DNA from: Nonomuraea glycinis
GTDB lineage: Bacteria > Actinomycetota > Actinomycetes > Streptosporangiales > Streptosporangiaceae
Direction of reading: 5' to 3'
DNA length: 64,000 nt
Assembly: GCF_014646515.1 (NCBI RefSeq)
Contig: NZ_BMNK01000009.1
Span: forward strand, 248,001-312,000
In this document: piece by piece, positions 7,344 through 15,234 of the stretch
Position numbering within the stretch: position 1 is the first letter of the stretch
How the letters are laid out: every line of letters begins with the position of its first letter
Translations under genes and position numbers: made by a program
The notes under the pieces: generated by a model
Told to the model about the DNA's origin: nothing
What the model saw: the letters and a program-made list of their open reading frames with translations, nothing else
Databases searched by the model: none

Positions 7344-8521
7344 GGGGCGACCTCCAGGGGAATCGAGGGTGGTGCGGCCAGGGCCTTGCCGCCGAAGGCG
7401 GGCAGTCGGAGAGTGAACGTGGAGCCGGAGCCTTCCTTGCTCCACACGGTCACGTCGCCCGCGTGGGCCGCGGCGACGTGCTTGACGATGGCCAGGCCGA
7501 GCCCGGTGCCGCCGGTGGCGCGGGAGCGGGCGGCGTCGACGCGGAAGAAGCGTTCGAAGATGCGTTCCTGCGACTCTTCGGGGATGCCGATCCCCTGGTC
7601 GCTGACGCTGACCTCGACGCTGCCCCCCGCGGGTCTGGCGCTGATCACGACGCGGGTGTGCTCCGGGCTGTAGACGATGGCGTTGTCGATGAGGTTGCGC
7701 AGCGCGGTGATCAGCAAGTCGTCGTCACCCCAGATGCGCAGGCCCTCGGTGCCGCCGGTGACGAGCGTGATGTCCTTGGCGCCGGCCCTGGTCTTGCAGT
7801 AGTCGATGGCGACCTGGACGGCCTCGTCGATGGAGACCTGCTCAGGGGTGGGGATCGCCTCGGCGCCCTGGATCCTGCTCAGGGTGATGAGGTCCTGCAC
7901 CAGATAGGTCAGCCGGGCCGCCTCGTGCTGCATGCGACCGGCGAAGCGGGTGACGGCCTCGGGGTCGTCGGCGGCGTCCTGGACGGTCTCGGCCAGCAGG
8001 CTCAGCGCGCCGACCGGGGTCTTGAGCTCGTGGCTGACGTTCGCCACGAAGTCGCGGCGCACGGCCTCGACCCTGCGCCGCTCGGTCTGGTCCTCGGCCA
8101 GCACCAGCACCTGGCCGTAGGAACTGAGCGGGGCGACGCGGACCGCGAAGTTGGTGTTCTCATGTCCGAACTTGTGGGCCGCGACGTCGACTTCCGTCTC
8201 CCGGATCTCGCCGTCCCGGCGTACCTGTCTCGCCAGCGCGAGCAGCTCCGCGGCCATCAGGCGGTCGCCTTTGACCAGCCCGAACGCGCGCGCGGCCGAG
8301 CTGGCGCGGAGCACGTGATCCTGCGCGTCCAGCACCACCGCGGACGAGGGCAGCACCGCCAGCACGGACGCGATGCCCTGTGGCAGTGCCCCGGCCTCGG
8401 TCTCGGCCCCTTCGCCTGGCTTGGTGCTGGGGGCCTCGATCTGATTGCGGTAGAACAGCACCGCGAGAGCCCCCACCACGAAGCCGGCCAGGGCCGCGAA
8501 GCTCATGGCCATCTCACTCAT
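7340..8521 (-). CDS. senX3: Sensor histidine kinase (SenX3/PhoR type)
   Basis: 393 aa. One N-terminal membrane segment (MSFAALAGFVVGALAVLFYR), a PAS-like region about 50-140, H-box FVANVSHELKTPVGAL (phospho-His), N-box LRNLIDNAIVYSP, G1 DQGIGIPEE, F-box FERFFRVD, G2 GGTGLGLAIV. The single membrane pass with no large external domain is typical of SenX3, which senses phosphate status through PhoU and the Pst transporter rather than a ligand. I chose ATG 8521; in-frame codons further upstream would overlap the divergent PHO-box region. Confidence 0.92.
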   Translation of the reverse strand: MSEMAMSFAALAGFVVGALAVLFYRNQIEAPSTKPGEGAETEAGALPQGIASVLAVLPSSAVVLDAQDHVLRASSAARAFGLVKGDRLMAAELLALARQVRRDGEIRETEVDVAAHKFGHENTNFAVRVAPLSSYGQVLVLAEDQTERRRVEAVRRDFVANVSHELKTPVGALSLLAETVQDAADDPEAVTRFAGRMQHEAARLTYLVQDLITLSRIQGAEAIPTPEQVSIDEAVQVAIDYCKTRAGAKDITLVTGGTEGLRIWGDDDLLITALRNLIDNAIVYSPEHTRVVISARPAGGSVEVSVSDQGIGIPEESQERIFERFFRVDAARSRATGGTGLGLAIVKHVAAAHAGDVTVWSKEGSGSTFTLRLPAFGGKALAAPPSIPLEVAP

Positions 8522-8593
8522 GTTTACGATGGTAGGCGGCGCCGGCCCGGGGACACCCCTCTCACCTGGGGATGAACCCGCCTTTCCCGGAAA

Positions 8594-8622
8594 GTTCACC
8601 TAGTCGTCGAAGTTCGTTCATC
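8594..8622 (+). promoter_or_regulatory. PHO-box-like repeats between senX3 and phoU
   Basis: GTTCACC (8594-8600) and GTTCATC (8616-8622) are spaced 22 bp, twice the 11 bp period of streptomycete PHO boxes; the middle unit is degenerate. They lie 23-51 bp upstream of phoU. A GGTTCATC on the minus strand near 8570 may add a site toward senX3. Confidence 0.55.
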
Positions 8623-8644
8623 GACCGCCACATACGGTGACGGC

Positions 8645-9289
8645 ATGCGCGACGCGTACCACGAAGAACTAGACGCCCTCACTGACAAGCTGGTCGAGAT
8701 GACCCGTCTCGTCCGCTCGGCCATCTCCCGGGCGACCATCGCCCTGCTGGACGCCGACCTGCAACTGGCGGAGAGCGTCATCTCCCGCGACGCGGAGGTC
8801 AACGCGATCTTCGAAGAGATCGAGACGACCATCTTCGACCTGATGGCCAGGCAGCAGCCGGTGGCCATGGACCTGCGCCTGGTGATCACGGCGCTGCGCA
8901 TGGGCACCGACCTGGAGCGCATGGGCGACCTCGCGGTGCACGTGGCCAAGGTGGCCCGCCTGCGTCATCCGGACTCGGCCATCCCGGCGGAGATCCGCTC
9001 CACCATCCTGGAGATGGGCCAGATCGCCGAGAACCTGGTCACCAAGGCCGGCAGCAGCGTCGCCGCCCGGGACGTGGACTCGGCCATGGAGCTGGAGCAG
9101 GACGACGACGCCATGGACCGGCTGCACCGGCGGCTGTTCAAGACCATTCTGGCCAAGGACTGGTCGCACGGCGTCGAGCCCGCCATCGACATCACGCTGA
9201 TCGGGCGCTACTACGAGCGCTACGCGGACCACGCGGTGCGGGTGGCCACGTCCGTCGTCTATCTGGTGACCGGCACCAGGACCGCCTGA
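8645..9289 (+). CDS. phoU: Phosphate signalling complex protein PhoU
   Basis: 214 aa, all-helical, two PhoU repeats. Typical segments are YHEELDALTDKLVEMTRLV, VISRDAEVNAIFEEIE, LRLVITALRMGTDLERMGDLAVHVAKVA and, in the second repeat, LIGRYYERYADHAVRVA, with the acidic metal-cluster motifs. PhoU links the Pst transporter to the kinase and keeps the phosphate regulon off when phosphate is abundant. It is divergent from senX3 with PHO-box-like repeats between, so PhoU and the two-component pair are probably auto-regulated. A terminator hairpin follows. Confidence 0.94.
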   Translation: MRDAYHEELDALTDKLVEMTRLVRSAISRATIALLDADLQLAESVISRDAEVNAIFEEIETTIFDLMARQQPVAMDLRLVITALRMGTDLERMGDLAVHVAKVARLRHPDSAIPAEIRSTILEMGQIAENLVTKAGSSVAARDVDSAMELEQDDDAMDRLHRRLFKTILAKDWSHGVEPAIDITLIGRYYERYADHAVRVATSVVYLVTGTRTA

Positions 9290-9296
9290 CGGCGGC

Positions 9297-9321
9297 GAAG
9301 GGGGCGCGGACCGCCCCCTTC
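9297..9321. terminator. Bidirectional terminator between phoU and gpmA
   Basis: GAAGGGGGCG (9297-9306) pairs with CGCCCCCTTC (9312-9321), loop of five, in the 42 bp between convergent genes. Confidence 0.75.
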
Positions 9322-9331
9322 GACGGAAGCC

Positions 9332-10075
9332 CTATCGCCCCTGGTTGGCGACGGCCTCGATGGCCGCCTTGGCCGCCTCCGGGTCGAGATACTCCCCGCC
9401 GGGACGCAGCGGATGGAAGTCGGCGTCCAGCTCGTAGCGCAGCGGGATGCCGGTGGGGATGTTGAGCTGCGCGATCTCCTCGTCGCTGACGCCGTCCAGG
9501 TGCTTGACCAGGGCGCGCAGCGAGTTGCCGTGCGCGGCCACCAGGACCGTGCGGCCGGCCGCGAGGTCGGGGACGATCTCGTCGTACCAGTAGGGGAGCA
9601 TCCGGTCGACGACGTCCTTCAGGCACTCCGTGCGGGGCATCAGCTCGGAGGGCAGCAGGGCGTAGCGGCGGTCGCCGGCCTGGGAGTATTCGTCGTCGTC
9701 CGCGATCGGCGGCGGCGGCACGTCGTAGGAGCGCCGCCACAGCATGAACTGCTCCTCGCCGAACTCCTCGCGGGTCTGCGCCTTGTTCTTGCCCTGGAGC
9801 GCGCCGTAGTGGCGCTCGTTCAGCCGCCAGCTGCGCTTGACCGGCAGCCAGCGCAGGTCGGCCGCGCCGAGCGCGAGCTGGGCCGTCTGGATGGCCCTGG
9901 TCAGCAGGCTGGTGTGCACGACGTCGGGGTGGACGCCGGCCTCGGTCATCAGTCTGCCGCCCCGGCGGGCCTCGTCCTCGCCCTTGGCCGACAGGCTGAC
10001 GTCCACCCAACCGGTGAACAAGCCCTTCGCGTTCCAGTCACTCTCGCCGTGCCTCAGCAGCACCAAAGTCGCCAT
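9332..10075 (-). CDS. gpmA: 2,3-bisphosphoglycerate-dependent phosphoglycerate mutase
   Basis: 247 aa, normal length. Interconverts 3- and 2-phosphoglycerate in glycolysis. The catalytic phospho-His motif LVLLRHGESDWN is at residues 4-15, followed by the family segments FTGWVDVSLSAKGEDEARRGG, TSLLTRAIQTA, WRLNERHYGALQGKNKA and AAHGNSLRALVKHL with the second His. ATG at 10075. It follows the methyltransferase gene by 10 bp and ends the mshA-side operon. The gpm/senX3/regX3 linkage is the same as in mycobacteria, interrupted here by divergent phoU. Confidence 0.95.
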   Translation of the reverse strand: MATLVLLRHGESDWNAKGLFTGWVDVSLSAKGEDEARRGGRLMTEAGVHPDVVHTSLLTRAIQTAQLALGAADLRWLPVKRSWRLNERHYGALQGKNKAQTREEFGEEQFMLWRRSYDVPPPPIADDDEYSQAGDRRYALLPSELMPRTECLKDVVDRMLPYWYDEIVPDLAAGRTVLVAAHGNSLRALVKHLDGVSDEEIAQLNIPTGIPLRYELDADFHPLRPGGEYLDPEAAKAAIEAVANQGR

Positions 10076-10085
10076 ACGGCCAATC

Positions 10086-10835
10086 CTACGGTTTGCGGGC
10101 GACCCCGCAGAGAATGTACGGCGCGGCTCCGGGCTCGCGGACCGGTTCGGGGGCGTCCGGACGCCACTCGGCCAGGTTGACCACGCCGGGCGGTAGGAGG
10201 TCGAGGCCGTCGAAGAAGCCGGTGATCTGGTTCGGCCGGGCCGGGCCGCCCTGGTAGATCTGGTCCACGGCGGGCTGGACGTCCCCCGCCATGTGCGACA
10301 GGACGAGATGGCTGCCCGGCGCCAGGGACGCCATGAGGTCGGAGATGATCGACCGCGCATCGCCGGCGACGACGTGCACGATGGTCAGGAGCAGGACCGC
10401 GACGGGCTGGTCGAGGTCGAGGTGCTCCTGGACGCCGGGGTGGCCGAGGATCTCCTTGGGGGCGTTGAGGTCACCGTGCAGGAATCGGGCGCCGGGGATG
10501 CCGTGCAGCAGCCTGCGGGCGTGCGAGACGACCTCCGGGTCGTTGTCCACGTAGACGGTCCGGCAGTCCGGGGCCACCTCGTGGACGCACTGCCGGGTGG
10601 GCAGACCGGCGCCGATGTCGATGAACTGGCGGACGCCCTGCCGGACGAGGAAGCGTACGGCGCGGCCGAGGAAGGCCCGGTTCTCGCGGGCTCCGGTGCG
10701 GACGCCGGGCAGGATCTCCAGGACACGGCCGGCCGCCTCACGGTCGATGGCGAAGTTGTCCGTACCGCCCAGGAGGTGGTCGTACATCCGCGCGACGTTC
10801 GGCTGAGCGTGTCCCAAGTTGCCTGGTTCGGTCAC
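10086..10835 (-). CDS. SAM-dependent methyltransferase, DUF574 type
   Basis: 249 aa. Matches the large actinobacterial DUF574/Methyltransf_19 group: NVARMYDHLLGGTDNFAIDREAA at the N-terminus, motif I FIDIGAGLPT, acidic strand VYVDNDPEVV, HGDLNAP and the C-terminal YILCGVARKP. These have a full SAM-binding fold, but their substrates are not established. GTG start. The spacing of 11 bp after the YbjN gene and 10 bp before gpmA argues for one transcript from mshA to gpmA. No special link of this enzyme to mycothiol is known to me. Confidence 0.85.
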   Translation of the reverse strand: MTEPGNLGHAQPNVARMYDHLLGGTDNFAIDREAAGRVLEILPGVRTGARENRAFLGRAVRFLVRQGVRQFIDIGAGLPTRQCVHEVAPDCRTVYVDNDPEVVSHARRLLHGIPGARFLHGDLNAPKEILGHPGVQEHLDLDQPVAVLLLTIVHVVAGDARSIISDLMASLAPGSHLVLSHMAGDVQPAVDQIYQGGPARPNQITGFFDGLDLLPPGVVNLAEWRPDAPEPVREPGAAPYILCGVARKP

Positions 10836-10846
10836 AGCCCAAGATC

Positions 10847-11329
10847 TTAGTCACGGTCGGGATCGGCGAAGCGGGCGAACGCCCGCAGGTTGGCCAGCGA
10901 CTCGCCGCGCTTGGCCCGCCACTCCCACTCGCGCCTGATGGACGAGGCGAAGCCCAGCTCCAGCGCCCGGTCGAACCAGTCGTCCGCGTAGGTCAGCACG
11001 CAGCCGAGCAGCCGGTCGATCTCCTCCTCCGAGACCGCCGCCAGTGGGGTCCGGCCGACGAGGTAGACGTCGCCGACGGGGTCGAGGGAGAAGTGGACGC
11101 CGTACATGCCGCCGTTCTTGCCGAGCAGCCACCGGTAGAACTCGGCGTGGTTCTCGTCCGGCTGGCGGCAGAAGAACGCCTCCACGTGCAGCGCCCGCTC
11201 GCCGACGATCAGCCAGACCATGGTGGCGAGCTTGTGCTGCCCGGGCAGTTTGACCAGGAACGCTCCCGGCCGCGGCTCGTCAAAGGAGACGTCCGCGGCG
11301 GTGAGCGCGGCTTCGACGACGGCGCGCAT
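10847..11329 (-). CDS. YbjN-domain protein
   Basis: 160 aa, a YbjN-like fold related to type III secretion chaperones. Seen: GAFLVKLPGQHKLATMVWL, ERALHVEAFFCRQPDENHAEFYRWLL, GMYGVHFSLDPVGDVYLVGR and an Arg/Glu-rich C-terminus. The orthologue also sits directly downstream of mshA in mycobacteria; its role is unknown. ATG start, 10 bp after the mshA stop, so co-expressed with mycothiol synthesis. Confidence 0.85.
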   Translation of the reverse strand: MRAVVEAALTAADVSFDEPRPGAFLVKLPGQHKLATMVWLIVGERALHVEAFFCRQPDENHAEFYRWLLGKNGGMYGVHFSLDPVGDVYLVGRTPLAAVSEEEIDRLLGCVLTYADDWFDRALELGFASSIRREWEWRAKRGESLANLRAFARFADPDRD

Positions 11330-11339
11330 GCCGTACAGC

Positions 11340-12617
11340 CTATGAGTTGATCGCCACGGGCTGCCGGTGCAGGTGGGCGATCGCCTCGGCGTAGACCTCC
11401 ATGAGGCGGGAGGAGGTGGCCTGCCAGCCGAAGGCGGCGGCGTGCTCGCGGGCGCCGGCCGACAGGGCGGCGCGGTGGCGCGGCTCGGTGACGAAGCGGC
11501 TCAGCGCCCTGGCCCAGTCGTGCGGGTCGTGACCGTCCACGAGCAGGCCGGAGACGCCGTCGCGGACCGCGGTGCGCAGCCCGCCCACGGCGGCGGCGAC
11601 GACCGGGGTGCCGCAGGCCTGTGACTCTAATGCGACCAGGCCGAAGGACTCGCTGTGCGAGGGCACCACGGTCACGTCGGCCGCGCGGTACCAGTCGGCG
11701 AGCTCCGGCTGCGGCGCGGGCGGGACCAGCCGGGTCACATCGGCGATGCCGAGTTCGGCGGCCAGTTCGGTGAGGATCGAGGGCCTGGCCAGGCCGTTGC
11801 CCGACGGGCCGCCCACGCAGGCGACCACCAGGCGGCCGCGGAGCGAGGGGTCGTCGATCAGCATCCGGGAGGCGGCGCGCAGCAGCACGTCGGGGGCCTT
11901 CAGGGGCTGGATCCGGCCCACGAACAGCAGCAGGTACGCGTCCATCGGCACGCCGAGCCGGCGCCTGGCCTCGTGCTGTGAAGCGGGCTGGAAGACGGTG
12001 AGATTGACACCGGGGTTCACCACGGCGACCCGCTGCTCGGCGGCGCCGTACAGCTCGATGAGCTCGCGCGCCTCGTCGCCGGTGTTGGCCACCAACCGGT
12101 CGGCGATCGCCACGACCTGCTCCTCGCCGACCACGCGGGCCTGCGGCTCGGGCTTGTCGTCGTCGGCCAGCAACCGGTTCTTGACCTTGGCCATGGTGTG
12201 CATGGTGTGCACCAGCGGCACGCCCCAGCGCTCCTTGGCCAGCCAGCCGACCTGGCCGGACAGCCAGTAGTGCGAGTGGATGACGTCGTAGCGGCCCGGC
12301 TCGTACATCGCCTCGGTGCGCAGCACCTCGGACAGGAACGCGCACAGCTGGCCGGGCAGGTCGGCCCGGTCCATCTCCTCGTACGGCCCCGCGGTCAGGT
12401 GGCGGACCACGACTCCCGGCGCCAGCTCGGCGACCGGTGGCAGGTCCCTGGCCGTGGCCCTGGTGAAGATCTCCACCTCCACGCCCAGCTCGGCCAGCCG
12501 TCTTGCCGACTCAACGATGTACACGTTCATCCCACCGGCGTCGCCCGTCCCGGGCTGCTCCAGCGGCGACGTGTGCATGCTGATGGTCGCGACCCGATCG
12601 ACCCGTCGTCGCCTCAC
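11340..12617 (-). CDS. mshA: D-inositol-3-phosphate glycosyltransferase (mycothiol biosynthesis)
   Basis: 425 aa GT4 glycosyltransferase making the GlcNAc-inositol-phosphate precursor of mycothiol. Signatures: ISMHTSPLEQPGTGDAGGMNVYI (UDP-GlcNAc loop), DVIHSHYWLSGQVG, HTMHTMAKVKN, NPGVNLTVF, and the C-terminal ESFGLVALESQACGTPVVA (EX7E). The GTG start is well supported by GGAGGTGA about 7 nt upstream. First gene of a probable operon with the YbjN gene, the methyltransferase and gpmA. Confidence 0.95.
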   Translation of the reverse strand: MRRRRVDRVATISMHTSPLEQPGTGDAGGMNVYIVESARRLAELGVEVEIFTRATARDLPPVAELAPGVVVRHLTAGPYEEMDRADLPGQLCAFLSEVLRTEAMYEPGRYDVIHSHYWLSGQVGWLAKERWGVPLVHTMHTMAKVKNRLLADDDKPEPQARVVGEEQVVAIADRLVANTGDEARELIELYGAAEQRVAVVNPGVNLTVFQPASQHEARRRLGVPMDAYLLLFVGRIQPLKAPDVLLRAASRMLIDDPSLRGRLVVACVGGPSGNGLARPSILTELAAELGIADVTRLVPPAPQPELADWYRAADVTVVPSHSESFGLVALESQACGTPVVAAAVGGLRTAVRDGVSGLLVDGHDPHDWARALSRFVTEPRHRAALSAGAREHAAAFGWQATSSRLMEVYAEAIAHLHRQPVAINS

Positions 12618-12721
12618 CCGACATCACCTCCAACCGAAGTAGAACCATTCAGATCTTTCCGGCATTCCCTGCCAGGGGTCACAGCGGGTGGCATCCGGGA
12701 GGGCCTGGCAGGATATGGCGC

Positions 12722-13465
12722 ATGAAGAGAACTGCTGTGGTCACGGGCGCGAGCAGCGGGATCGGCGAGGCGACGGCGCGGCGGCTGGCTGCCGAGGGCT
12801 ACGACGTGGTGGCGGGCGCCAGACGGCGCGAACGGCTCGACAAACTAGCCGCCGAAGTACCCGGGATCAGGCCTGTCACACTCGACGTGACCTCCCAGGA
12901 CTCCGTCGAGGCGCTGGCCGCCTCGCTGGCGCGGTGCGACGTCCTGGTCAACAACGCGGGCGGCGCGTTCGGCACGGAGACCGTGGCCGAGGGCCGGCTG
13001 GACGACTGGCAGCGGATGTACGACACCAACGTGCTCGGCTCCCTGCGCGTGACCCAGGCGCTGCTGCCCAAGCTGGTCGGGTCCGGCGACGGCGTGCTGG
13101 TGATGCTGACCTCCACGGCCGGCCTGGTGTCGTACGAAGGCGGCGGCGGCTACTGCGCCGCCAAGCACGCGCAGAGCTCGATGGCCGAGACCCTCCGGCT
13201 GGAGCTGGTCGGGCAGCCTGTCCGCGTCGTCGAGATCGCGCCCGGCATGGTGCGCAGCGAAGGCTTCGCCGTCACCCGCTTCCGCGGCGACGAGGCCGCC
13301 GCCGCGAAGATCTACGAGGGCGTGCCCGACCCGCTCACCTCCGACGACGTGGCCGACGCCATCGCCTGGTGCGTCACCAGGCCCGCGCACGTCAACGTCG
13401 ACCGCCTGGTCCTGCGCCCCCGCGCCCAGGCCGCCCAGCACAAGGTGCACCGCGTCAGTGGTTAG
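12722..13465 (+). CDS. SDR-family NAD(P)-dependent oxidoreductase
   Basis: 247 aa classical short-chain dehydrogenase. Cofactor motif TGASSGIGEATARRL (residues 8-22), NNAGG, catalytic Ser in MLTSTAGLVS and catalytic YCAAK. Substrate unknown. A related SDR lies near mshA in mycobacteria, also divergent, so the placement is conserved. The stop overlaps the start of the next methyltransferase gene by 8 bp, suggesting a two-gene operon. Confidence 0.88.
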   Translation: MKRTAVVTGASSGIGEATARRLAAEGYDVVAGARRRERLDKLAAEVPGIRPVTLDVTSQDSVEALAASLARCDVLVNNAGGAFGTETVAEGRLDDWQRMYDTNVLGSLRVTQALLPKLVGSGDGVLVMLTSTAGLVSYEGGGGYCAAKHAQSSMAETLRLELVGQPVRVVEIAPGMVRSEGFAVTRFRGDEAAAAKIYEGVPDPLTSDDVADAIAWCVTRPAHVNVDRLVLRPRAQAAQHKVHRVSG

Positions 13466-14258
13466 GCCCGTCGGGGCGATCACCCGGGGGACGACCGGCC
13501 ACAACCGGCTGCGGCGCGCGGACCGGTGGGTCGCCGCCGTGCACGGCTCCGCGCTGCGCGCCGCCCACCGGCCGCTGGTGGTGGACCTGGGGTACGGCGC
13601 CTCGCACGCCACGACGCTGGAGCTGTTCACCCGGCTGCGCGTGGTCGTGCCGGGTGTCGAGGTCGTGGGCGTGGAGATCGACCCGGCCCGGGTCGCGCTG
13701 GCCAAGCCGTACGAGCGTGCGGGGCTGAGCTTCAGGCTCGGCGGGTTCGAGCTCCCGGTCGCCCGGCCGCCGGCGCTGGTCCGCGCCTTCAACGTCCTGC
13801 GGCAGTACGGCGAGGCGGAGGCGTGGCACTACTGGGACGTCCTGCGGGACCGGCTCGCCCCGGGCGGCCTGCTGGTGGAGGGCACCTGCTCGGAGACGGG
13901 ACATCGGGCGGTGTGGGTGTGCCTGGACGGCGACGGGCCCCGCACGCTGACGTTCTCGGCCCGCTTCGACGCCTTCGACCGGCCGTCGGACCTGGCCGAC
14001 CGGCTGCCCAAGACGCTCATCCACCGCAACGTGCCCGGGGAGCCGATCCACGCCTTCCTGCGCGACTTCGACCACGCCTGGGCGGTCAGCGCGCCGTACG
14101 GGGTTCATGGGCTGCGCCAGCGCTGGCTCGCGGCGGTCGGCGCGCTGGCCGGGTCCTGGCCCGTCGCGAACCGGCCACCGCTCGGCGGCCCGCGCCGCTG
14201 GCGGCTGGGCGAGCTGACCCTCCCCTGGTCCGCCGTCGCACCGGACGCCGGCAGCTGA
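13458..14258 (+). CDS. Class I SAM-dependent methyltransferase
   Basis: 266 aa. Rossmann-fold motif I LVVDLGYGASHATTLEL, motif II VVGVEIDPARVALA, and APGGLLVEGTCSETG after the fourth strand. The N-terminus is basic (RPVGAITRGTTGHNRLRRADRW). The acceptor is not predictable; the RGTTGxNRLRR-type start occurs in uncharacterised actinobacterial methyltransferases. GTG start inside the SDR gene, an 8 bp overlap. Confidence 0.8.
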   Translation: MVRPVGAITRGTTGHNRLRRADRWVAAVHGSALRAAHRPLVVDLGYGASHATTLELFTRLRVVVPGVEVVGVEIDPARVALAKPYERAGLSFRLGGFELPVARPPALVRAFNVLRQYGEAEAWHYWDVLRDRLAPGGLLVEGTCSETGHRAVWVCLDGDGPRTLTFSARFDAFDRPSDLADRLPKTLIHRNVPGEPIHAFLRDFDHAWAVSAPYGVHGLRQRWLAAVGALAGSWPVANRPPLGGPRRWRLGELTLPWSAVAPDAGS

Positions 14259-14304
14259 ATCGCGGCCTGGATCGCGGCGTCAGCCGTCTCGCTTGGAACG
14301 CGGG

Positions 14305-14823
14305 TCAAGCCACCTCGTTCAAGAGCGCGGCCTGGAACGCGGCGTAGGCGGCCTCGTCGAACAGCACGAAACGCACCTCCTCGACGGGCGTCCCGGCCGC
14401 GCGGACCGTCCGGATGGCGACGCGCGCCCCGTCGTCGAGCGGCCAGCCGTAGATGCCCGTGGAGATCGCCGGGAAGGCCACCGTCGCCGCCCCCAGGGAG
14501 CTCGCCACCCGCAGCGACTCGCGGTAGCAGGAGGCGAGCAGGTGCGAGCGGTCCTCCGTCCTGGAGTGCACCGGTCCGACGGTGTGGACGACCCAGCGGG
14601 CCGGCAGTCTGCCCGCCGTCGTGGCGACCGCCTGGCCGGTCGGCAGGCCCTTGCCGTACTGCGCGGCGCGCAGGTCCCGGCACGCCTGGAGGATCTCCGG
14701 GCCGCCGCGGCGGTGGATGGCGCCGTCGACCCCGCCACCGCCCATGAGGGAGGAGTTGGCGGCGTTCACGACGGCGTCGACCTGCTGCTCGGTGATGTCG
14801 CCCCGAACCAGGGTGATGTGCAT
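14305..14823 (-). CDS. Macro-domain protein (ADP-ribose / O-acetyl-ADP-ribose hydrolase)
   Basis: 172 aa, one macro domain. VNAANSSLMGGGGVDGAIHRRGG is the ADP-ribose-binding loop of the MacroD/YmdB type, with the Asn-Asn and the catalytic-loop Asp (GVDGAIH); VAFPAISTGIYGWPL is the second phosphate loop. The expected activity is removal of mono-ADP-ribose from proteins or deacetylation of OAADPr. It diverges from the BlaI-like gene across 54 bp. A second ADP-ribose-removing enzyme is encoded at 37086. Confidence 0.92.
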   Translation of the reverse strand: MHITLVRGDITEQQVDAVVNAANSSLMGGGGVDGAIHRRGGPEILQACRDLRAAQYGKGLPTGQAVATTAGRLPARWVVHTVGPVHSRTEDRSHLLASCYRESLRVASSLGAATVAFPAISTGIYGWPLDDGARVAIRTVRAAGTPVEEVRFVLFDEAAYAAFQAALLNEVA

Positions 14824-14856
14824 CTCTCCAGCATCCCGGATGGCTGCTCGACACGC

Positions 14857-14868
14857 CGTAGTACTACG
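14857..14868. promoter_or_regulatory. BlaI-type operator palindrome
   Basis: Perfect 12 bp palindrome CGTAGTACTACG, ending 9 bp before the BlaI-like start. The GTAGTA/TACTAC half-sites resemble operators of the BlaI/MecI family, so auto-repression and control of the divergent macro-domain gene are plausible. Confidence 0.55.
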
Positions 14869-14877
14869 CTGGAGAGT

Positions 14878-15234
14878 GTGAAGGGTCTTGGGGAGCTTGA
14901 ACGCAGCATCATGGACATCCTGTGGGCGGAGAGCAGCCCGCTGACCGCCCGCGAGGTCGGCCGGCTCATCGCCGATCGCGACCTGGCCCCGACGACGGTC
15001 ATGACCGTGCTCGACCGTCTCACCCGCAAGGGCTTCCTGCGCCGCACCCGCGACGGGCGCGCCTGGCGCTACGAGCCCGCGGAAAGCCGCGACAGCTATG
15101 TGGCTGAGCTTATGCTTGAGGCTCTGGGCATGACCGGTGACCGGTCCGCCGCCCTGACCCGCTTCGCCCAGGCCGTCTCTGGGCCCGAGGCGGAGGTCCT
15201 GCGCAGAGTCCTTACGGAGCTGGAGGAAGAGTGA
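14878..15234 (+). CDS. BlaI/MecI/CopY-family transcriptional repressor
   Basis: 118 aa winged-helix protein: LGELERSIMDILWAESSPLTAREVGRLI, LAPTTVMTVLDRLTRKGFL (recognition helix) and YEPAESRDSYVAELM, then the dimerisation helices. In characterised systems the repressor is cleaved after signalling by a BlaR1-type membrane protease. The next gene is such a protease, with a 4 bp overlap (GTGA). The GTG start follows GGAG. No beta-lactamase lies nearby, so the regulon is unknown. Confidence 0.9.
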   Translation: MKGLGELERSIMDILWAESSPLTAREVGRLIADRDLAPTTVMTVLDRLTRKGFLRRTRDGRAWRYEPAESRDSYVAELMLEALGMTGDRSAALTRFAQAVSGPEAEVLRRVLTELEEE

